Below are positions 50,514 to 55,650 of a DNA stretch of 55,650 nucleotides, piece by piece. Within the stretch, counting starts at the first letter, position 1. Each line of letters begins with the position of its first letter. The position numbers and the translations under genes were made by a program. The stretch covers positions 1-55,650 of the forward strand of contig NZ_JAGQCJ010000017.1 of NCBI RefSeq assembly GCF_024346135.1. The letters are read 5' to 3'. The DNA is from Cyanobium sp. CH-040. Lineage in GTDB: Bacteria > Cyanobacteriota > Cyanobacteriia > PCC-6307 > Cyanobiaceae. The notes beneath the pieces are model-generated. The model did no database searches. It was not told where the DNA came from and was given only the letters and a program-made list of their open reading frames with translations.

Positions 50514-51099
50514 CGTTCTCGGCCGCGGCGGTCTCCGGGCTCTCGATGGTGAGCTGCTGGATCGAGTCACCCGGGACTGACTGATTGACCGGGCCCTGGT
50601 GGCCGTTGCCGCCCAGGGCGAGGGGAGGCAGATCCTGGGTCTTGTCGAGGAAGGCCTGGCGCTTCTGGTCCAGCTCCACCACCCGCTCCTTGGTGCGGGT
50701 CCAGCGGCTGATGAAGCGGATCACCGCCTGCATCAGGCCGCTGAGGTAGGAACCGCCCTGGAAGGTCTTGCGGCCCAGCCGGTAGCGGCCGAACTCGTTG
50801 ACCAGGTCATCGCCGGCATCCTCGATGTCGCCGGCCAGGGCGGTGACGATCTCGAGCATCTCGTAGACGTCCTTGCGCACCGATGCCTCGCGCCGCGCCA
50901 GATCGAGGAGACGCTGCTTGAGGATCGCGGCCTCCTCGCGGGCCTTGCTGGCCAGGGTGCGGTGCTGGCCGCGGCTGCGCATCAGGCTGCTGTAGCAGCC
51001 GCGCAGCTGGAGGTAGGTGCTGTCGAGATCCTCGCGGCTGAGCAGGGTGGGATCCGGTGGGAAGTCTCTGGTGGAGGGCAGGTAGACCACACGGCACAT
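50497..51099 (-). CDS. Conserved hypothetical protein, helical
   Basis: About 200 residues, mainly helical with a basic coiled-coil part (LASKAREEAAILKQRLLDLA) and WTRTKERVVELDQKRQAFLD. No family known to me. It forms a two-gene unit with the SAP-like gene. A perfect 7-1-7 palindrome lies 61 bp upstream of its ATG. Confidence 0.6.
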   Translation of the reverse strand: MCRVVYLPSTRDFPPDPTLLSREDLDSTYLQLRGCYSSLMRSRGQHRTLASKAREEAAILKQRLLDLARREASVRKDVYEMLEIVTALAGDIEDAGDDLVNEFGRYRLGRKTFQGGSYLSGLMQAVIRFISRWTRTKERVVELDQKRQAFLDKTQDLPPLALGGNGHQGPVNQSVPGDSIQQLTIESPETAAAENDGPDH

Positions 51100-51160
51100 A
51101 CGGCTGTTCCAATCCTGCCCATCAGGGCCTGCCGAAGCCGCCGACCTGTTCGGAACATCG

Positions 51161-51175
51161 ATGCAGCTGCTGCAT
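51161..51175. promoter_or_regulatory. Perfect 15-bp palindrome
   Basis: ATGCAGC-T-GCTGCAT, 61 bp upstream of the gene at 50497-51099 (minus). It could be an operator; chance is also possible in this GC-rich DNA. Confidence 0.25.
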
Positions 51176-51506
51176 GGATTCGTACAGCGATGGCCGAAAG
51201 CCGCTGGCTCCTGGGGGACAACTGGCCCCAGTCGACATAGCGCCGGCGGAAAGAATCTTCACAGTCAGCATCGGCAGACCCTGACGAATCGCCCGACTTC
51301 AGTGGAGCATGGCTGCCAACTGGGACGGCTGCAGCCACACTGAGGACAGACCCCTCCAAGACTCGAGCGCCCTGCGGCCAGTGCTTCTCGGCACTGCGGC
51401 GCAACAAGGCAATCTTGGTCTTTCGCACAAGATCTGATCACTGCCAGTGATCTGGCGCTGATGCTTGGGAATGACCTCAACCGAGGCCCGGCTGGGCCCT
51501 GATCCC
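51176..51506. other. Intergenic stretch without supported features
   Basis: No open frame here shows family sequence or a plausible start, and no repeat or hairpin stands out. Confidence 0.5.
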
Positions 51507-51710
51507 ATGATTGACGTTGTATTGCTGGCTGAGCTGATTGTGGCGCTGCTGATTGTGGCCACTCTCAATCCGGATAAGCCACCTGCTGTCAAGCGACCCA
51601 GTCCTCCGGTCAACACGATCACTCCTACCTGGAGTCCTGACACGGATCTGCATGCGCTGCGGGTGCTCAGGCTGGAGCACATGCACCAGCTGGATCAGCC
51701 CACAGCATGA
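51507..51710 (+). CDS. Small hypothetical protein
   Basis: About 67 residues starting MIDVVLLAELIVALLIVATL, a hydrophobic helix, then a Pro-rich polar tail. The stop overlaps the next small ORF (ATGA), which is the main support for either being real. Confidence 0.35.
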   Translation: MIDVVLLAELIVALLIVATLNPDKPPAVKRPSPPVNTITPTWSPDTDLHALRVLRLEHMHQLDQPTA

Positions 51711-51868
51711 TCAAGTCGGAGGCCATCTCAATGCTTGATGGTGATAGCCAGATGGCTCTCTCCGACGACTGGCACGATCGGGTTCACATCAGGAACCTCA
51801 AGCTGATCGGCGCCAGGGAGCATGGACTCGGCGAGGTGTTGCTGATTCCAGCCTGCTCAGCTGGGTAG
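51707..51868 (+). CDS. Very small hypothetical protein
   Basis: 53 residues beginning MIKSEAISMLDGDSQ, coupled to the preceding ORF by a 4-bp overlap and converging with the next gene. No family. Confidence 0.3.
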   Translation: MIKSEAISMLDGDSQMALSDDWHDRVHIRNLKLIGAREHGLGEVLLIPACSAG

Positions 51869-52126
51869 GACGCAGAGCAGCGGGCACACCAGCAGGCTCG
51901 GAAGCCGGCAGGTGCGCCATTCACCGTTGCCCGTGCGCACCTCGACGCCGATCAAGGAGCACTGGGGATCCGAATCGATTCCATCCTCAATCCAGGCCAC
52001 GGCGTCGCCGATCGCGTCGTCCAGGCTGGAGTAGGCGCTGTCCAGCTGCTGGTGAGGTTCACAGCAGCTGTCGATCAACCGATAGATCCGCTGTGTGGTG
52101 GTGTGCTGAAGCCCAACCTGAATCAT
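51857..52126 (-). CDS. Small conserved hypothetical protein
   Basis: About 89 residues. SSLDDAIGDAVAWIEDGIDS and LIGVEVRTGNGEWRTCRLP look like a compact alpha-beta domain that I associate with short Synechococcus proteins, without known function. Confidence 0.55.
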   Translation of the reverse strand: MIQVGLQHTTTQRIYRLIDSCCEPHQQLDSAYSSLDDAIGDAVAWIEDGIDSDPQCSLIGVEVRTGNGEWRTCRLPSLLVCPLLCVLPS

Positions 52127-52234
52127 TCGCCTGCCCTCGGAAGGTCAGCCTGAGTCCCCGCCGGAGAAACCATTGTGTCCTGCCACACCGTTGGCCAGCA
52201 GAGGGGTGCAGCCGAGGTGTCACTGGTCAGAAGC

Positions 52235-54556
52235 TCAATCAGGCCTCACTCCTCTCCTGGAGCTGAACCCACCAACCTGGCTCTCACCGGTGCCATTCAC
52301 CTCCACCGCCTCCCGACACCGCTCCACCAGCTCCTGCCGCAGGGCATCCGGCCTCTCGATCCGGATCCCACCCCCAAAGGCAAACAGCCAGCTGCGCAAG
52401 TCCACATCGGCGGCCACGGTGAAGCTGGGCAGGCCCAGCTCCACCGGGTAGGGGTGGCTGCTGCCGGCCGGTCCCGGCTCCAGCTCGTGGGGCGCCTTGG
52501 GGTGGTGCCACCAGGTGTCTCCGGGGAGGGGTTTGGAGAAGCGGCTGTGCTCGATCGGATAGCGCTGCAGCCCCTCGCGGATGAAGGCGAACGCCCAGGG
52601 TGCGCAGCAGAAGCGCAGGGTCACCAGCGCCTGGCTGCGGCGCTGGGCGGAGGGGCTGGACACCGCCAGCTGCTCATCAAGATCGGTCCCGAAGTAGATG
52701 CCGCCGCTGTGGTGCAGCAGCCGCTCCAGCCGGGCCAGGGCGGCGGTGTGCTCCTCGCTGCTGCGGCGCAGGTCTCCGCTGTTGCGGCGCAGGGCGAGGC
52801 GATCGAGCCGTTCGCTGCGGATCAGGCCCTGCTCGTGGCCCACCTGGTCCTCCTCGAAGAGCAGGTACCAGCCCACGTTGTGGAAGATCAGCTGCAGCGG
52901 CCACACCCGCAGCTCACCGGCGGGGCTGTCGGCGAAGCTGCCCACCCCCGGGAAGCGCTCCAGCAGCACCCGGCGGTGGGCCACGATTGCCGCCTCGATC
53001 GCCTCGGCCCGCCGGGGTGCGGCCAGCGACTCGCGCCGCACCAGGGCCGTGTCCACGAGCGCATGGCGGGCATAGCTGCGCACCGGCGGCAGGTCGTCAG
53101 CACTGATGCCGGCCCAACCCAGCCGTTCATCCAGTTCGGCCAGCAGGTCCTGGGCGGAGGGGTCGGCGAGCCGGCCGGCGGCCTGACGCACCACGTTGTG
53201 CAGCTCCCGCAGCCGCGGCGGTGACAGCACAGCGGTGCCGAGGCAGTAGCCGTGGCGCACGTTGTCGTGGCGGTTGCGGAAGCCGTAGGGGGTGAGGATC
53301 TTCTCGAGGTCCTTGCGGAGGGTGGCGGTTTCACCGGGCAGGTAGGCGCCGGGGATGGCCTCGGTGGCGGCGATCAGGTGCTGGTGCAGGGTGCTGCCGC
53401 GCGCCGCCGGCCGATCGAACGGCACCTGCAGCAGATGGCGCAGCAGCGTCATCACCCGCAGGAACACCGGCCCATCGCCCATCGGCGGCAACCTGCCAAG
53501 GAGAGCCGATCCGGTAACCCGCGGCGCGGGGACCAGCTGGATCGGCGCGTTCACCGGCACGGCGCTGCAGAAGCCGTTGGCCTCCAGCCAGGCCAGATCC
53601 CTGCGGATGGCGGCGGCATCGGCGTAGCACTCCCCGTGCAGCCGGCCCAGGAAGGCGGCGGCGCGATCGGCCAGGTCGCCCGCCGGCAGCGGCGAGAGGA
53701 TCGCCTCCAGCTCCTCGGCGCTCACCGGATCGGTGGCCGTCAGATCGGGCCAGGTGCTCAGCAGCCGGATCAGATGGAGCAGGCGCTCCAGATCCAGCAG
53801 GCGGGAGTAGCCGTGCCGCTGCAGTTGGCGCTCGCGGTTGGTGGCCGAGCGGATGCGCCGCTCCAGACCGGCCAGCTCGGCCTGCAGCAGCGGCGTCAGA
53901 TCGTCGTGGTGGGTGGGCACCACGGCGCAGATCGCCGCGAAGCCTTCCGCACGCGACGGCCCGAAGTGCGGATCAGCCAGGGCGGCGGCCATCTCCTGGA
54001 TCACCGGCACCGGCACCGGCCGCTGGCGGCGGGCGTTCCACTCCAGCGATGTGGGCAGATCGGTGTACAGCCACCAGCCGATCCACTCCACCGGCGCCGG
54101 TAGCGGCAGGGCCTGGGTGATCGCCAGCCGCCAGGCGCGGCGGGCGTGGGTGGCATCCACGATCACCGGAATGCCGGCCGCCACGGCATCAGCGATGCGC
54201 TGATGCAGCCGCTGCTGAATATCGATCCAGGGGCCCTGCACCGCCGCATCCCCGAAGACTTCGGCGCGGATCGCATCGGTGGAGAGCACCACCGCCGCTG
54301 GTTCATTGGGCCTGGTGAGCAGGGGAGCGAGGGCCTTGGCCAGGGTGGTCTTGCCGCTGGCGGGCTGGCCGATCAGCAGGTGGCAGCGCAGGGGAGCAGG
54401 CATTGCAGCAGCCTGCACGGCCTGCAGCGCCGTTTCAAGTCGTTCCTGCGAAAGAGCACAGCCGCTCTGGAGCCCACCGTCTGGTGGCAGTCGGTACGGC
54501 CCACACCGCCGAGCAGCGGCGTCGCGATCGGACGTCTCAGGCCGAAGGTTCGGCAT
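52235..54556 (-). CDS. AAA_33-type P-loop kinase fused to a WYL-domain regulator
   Basis: About 773 residues (720 if ATG 54403 is used). The N-terminal domain has Walker A LIGQPASGKTTLAKAL and VIVDATHARR like zeta-toxin or tRNA-ligase-type kinases. A helical winged-HTH-like region follows. The C-terminal half carries the WYL domain, with LIFHNVGWYLLFE and a Gly/Arg-rich end. WYL proteins sense nucleic acids or nucleotides and often regulate defence genes. The kinase-WYL fusion is unusual; no direct target is next to it. Confidence 0.75.
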   Translation of the reverse strand: MPNLRPETSDRDAAARRCGPYRLPPDGGLQSGCALSQERLETALQAVQAAAMPAPLRCHLLIGQPASGKTTLAKALAPLLTRPNEPAAVVLSTDAIRAEVFGDAAVQGPWIDIQQRLHQRIADAVAAGIPVIVDATHARRAWRLAITQALPLPAPVEWIGWWLYTDLPTSLEWNARRQRPVPVPVIQEMAAALADPHFGPSRAEGFAAICAVVPTHHDDLTPLLQAELAGLERRIRSATNRERQLQRHGYSRLLDLERLLHLIRLLSTWPDLTATDPVSAEELEAILSPLPAGDLADRAAAFLGRLHGECYADAAAIRRDLAWLEANGFCSAVPVNAPIQLVPAPRVTGSALLGRLPPMGDGPVFLRVMTLLRHLLQVPFDRPAARGSTLHQHLIAATEAIPGAYLPGETATLRKDLEKILTPYGFRNRHDNVRHGYCLGTAVLSPPRLRELHNVVRQAAGRLADPSAQDLLAELDERLGWAGISADDLPPVRSYARHALVDTALVRRESLAAPRRAEAIEAAIVAHRRVLLERFPGVGSFADSPAGELRVWPLQLIFHNVGWYLLFEEDQVGHEQGLIRSERLDRLALRRNSGDLRRSSEEHTAALARLERLLHHSGGIYFGTDLDEQLAVSSPSAQRRSQALVTLRFCCAPWAFAFIREGLQRYPIEHSRFSKPLPGDTWWHHPKAPHELEPGPAGSSHPYPVELGLPSFTVAADVDLRSWLFAFGGGIRIERPDALRQELVERCREAVEVNGTGESQVGGFSSRRGVRPD

Positions 54557-54635
54557 GACCCAGCAGACAGCACTGGTATGAAGAGAGACGGCTTAGCGTT
54601 GACAGCAGTGCAGGCATTGCAAGCGGGAGTCACCG

Positions 54636-54902
54636 ATGGCCACGATCACGATCCGCAACCTCGACGAGCACACCAAGGCCCAGCTGCGCATCCAGGCCGC
54701 CCGCCACGGGCGATCGATGGAGGAGGAAGCCCGAACCATCCTCCGAGCCGCCATCGCAGCCCAGCAGCCCGCAGAGAAGGGCCAGGGCTTCGGCAGTCGG
54801 ATCCATGCCCATTTCGCCCAGCTCGGCGGTGTGGAACTGGAACTCCCTGAGCGGTCCTCGCAGCCAACGCCAGCCCAGTTCGATAGGGAGGGTTGCCTGT
54901 GA
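54636..54902 (+). CDS. FitA/VapB-type antitoxin
   Basis: About 88 residues. ATITIRNLDEHTKAQLRIQAA and GRSMEEEARTILRAAI form the ribbon-helix-helix domain of the FitA family. The C-terminal tail (GVELELPERS) would bind the PIN toxin. The stop overlaps the next start (GTGA). Confidence 0.9.
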   Translation: MATITIRNLDEHTKAQLRIQAARHGRSMEEEARTILRAAIAAQQPAEKGQGFGSRIHAHFAQLGGVELELPERSSQPTPAQFDREGCL

Positions 54903-55321
54903 TCCTGCTCGATACGAACGTGATCTCGGAGCTGATGCGCCCCAGGCCAGATCCGAGGGTGTTGGCCTGGGCTGATGGGCTCGATCCGGAGGCGGTGGCG
55001 ATCACCGCCATGAACGAAGCCGAGATCCTGCACGGCCTGGCACGGCTGCCGGATGGACGACGGAAACAGGCGCTGCAGCAGAGCTGGGATGCCCTGATGG
55101 CCGAGCTGTTGGCCGGCCGGGTCTGGCCCTTCACCAGCGAAGCGGCTCACTGGTACGGCGAACTGTTGTGCCGCCGCGAGCGGTTGGCGCGTCCGATGGC
55201 CACGGCCGATGCGGTGATCGCGGCCACGGCGCTGGCCCATGGGGTGCCGCTGGCGACCCGCGACGTGGCTGACTTCGCCGGCATCGGCATGGAGTTGATC
55301 AACCCCTGGGAGTGGCCATGA
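54899..55321 (+). CDS. FitB/VapC-type PIN toxin
   Basis: About 140 residues from GTG 54899. VILLDTNVISELMRP, NEAEILHGLARLP, MATADAVIAATALAHG and LATRDVADF supply the four PIN acidic positions. FitB-type proteins are RNases held by FitA. Confidence 0.92.
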   Translation: MILLDTNVISELMRPRPDPRVLAWADGLDPEAVAITAMNEAEILHGLARLPDGRRKQALQQSWDALMAELLAGRVWPFTSEAAHWYGELLCRRERLARPMATADAVIAATALAHGVPLATRDVADFAGIGMELINPWEWP

Positions 55322-55522
55322 CCACCCACCCCGTCCAAGCCGCAAGCTGATCTCGTGCGCCATCCCGCTGGAGGCGATCAAGGCGGCATCGGCGCGGTCG
55401 AGACCTCCACGAGTGCGAGTGACAACGGGCAGTCCAGCCCGCCAGGCCGCTGATGCCGCCTTCAGCACTGTCCCAGTGACGACGCGCGCCACTGCGGTAT
55501 CAGAATCTGACAATGAGATGGC

Positions 55523-55650
55523 CGTGGGGTTCCCCCGATTCTGAGGACAAGTCGACAAGGGTCACGTCCTGACCACCAGACTGTCCATCGATGTCGAACC
55601 CCACCAAGACCCGTCGCCGGTTCACGGCGCAGCAGAAGGCGGAGGCCGTG
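55523..55650 (+). mobile_element. Inner end of an IS element (right copy)
   Basis: The same sequence as 1-116 in the opposite orientation, starting GTGGGGTTCCCCC. It continues past the window. The bases just inside the two ends differ, so they are not the flanks of one insertion. Confidence 0.8.
55591..55650 (+). CDS. Transposase N-terminus, IS3-type OrfA (partial)
   Basis: Twenty codons beginning MSNPTKTRRRFTAQQKAEAV are visible before the window ends. The residues match the left copy except at two positions. A helix-turn-helix OrfA of an IS3-family element is inferred. Confidence 0.75.
   Translation, partial: MSNPTKTRRRFTAQQKAEAV

Noticed and set aside
51838-51860. AATCA preceded by GGCTGG on the minus strand, as in motif copy 5
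   Set aside because: No GGAACGA-like box follows at the required distance.
54593-55558. Long minus-strand open frame over the FitAB genes
   Set aside because: It is antisense to a convincing TA pair and shows no family sequence; it reflects high GC.
1-55650. CRISPR arrays, rRNA and tRNA genes
   Set aside because: No regularly spaced repeats, rRNA stretches or complete tRNA cloverleaf were seen.

Overview
The window looks like a high-GC unicellular cyanobacterium of the Synechococcus/Cyanobium type (inference). It carries a cyAbrB-type regulator, the HIP1 octamer GCGATCGC recurs (for example at 541, 12413, 22235 and 33098), and several families are mainly cyanobacterial: DUF1822, DUF928, CHAT/CHASE2 proteins and a TonB receptor with an AMIN domain. 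Both window edges are the inner ends of near-identical IS copies in opposite orientation, so the segment is IS-bounded.

Layout. 0.2-6.6 kb: a visibly lower-GC iron/siderophore island (TonB receptor, two ferric-siderophore binding lipoproteins, DUF1636 protein, EntS-like MFS exporter). 6.8-8.1 kb: a lone SidA/IucD-like FAD monooxygenase with a Fur-like site upstream. 8.4-24.8 kb: mostly ordinary genes. These are a VOC protein, a PPC/DUF296 protein, an RbbA-type ABC exporter operon, cupins, a hydrolase, a frameshifted DUF6868 gene, a HEPN-MNT pair, DUF924, DUF4236, an SNase, cyAbrB, HupE, a lysozyme-inhibitor-like protein and a LuxR regulator. Two copies of a dispersed repeat of about 330-375 bp also lie here.

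24.8-44.7 kb is the most unusual part. Left arm, minus strand: matrixin-like protease, two proteins with PD-(D/E)XK-like nuclease motifs, a trypsin-like lipoprotein, and several small membrane or coiled-coil proteins. Centre: a TPR-CHAT caspase-like protease diverging from a four-gene operon (sigma-like factor, DUF1822, CHAT+CHASE2, DUF928). Right arm, plus strand: DarTG, a DUF4258-like protein, an exonuclease remnant and a large membrane protein. Nine copies of one two-box motif (AATCA - 13 nt - GGAACGA; 12 nt in one copy) lie in the coding orientation upstream of genes in both arms and within the CHAT operon. They suggest one co-regulated or cassette-built system that I do not recognise from the literature.

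44.7-55.6 kb: an M28 peptidase, then many toxin-antitoxin genes (Phd-VapC, YefM-YoeB, truncated and relic MNT genes, FitAB-type VapBC), an HD hydrolase, a DUF1295-type membrane protein, a GNAT, a second PPC-domain paralogue, conserved hypothetical genes and an AAA/WYL fusion, ending at the second IS copy. No rRNA, tRNA or CRISPR array was found.
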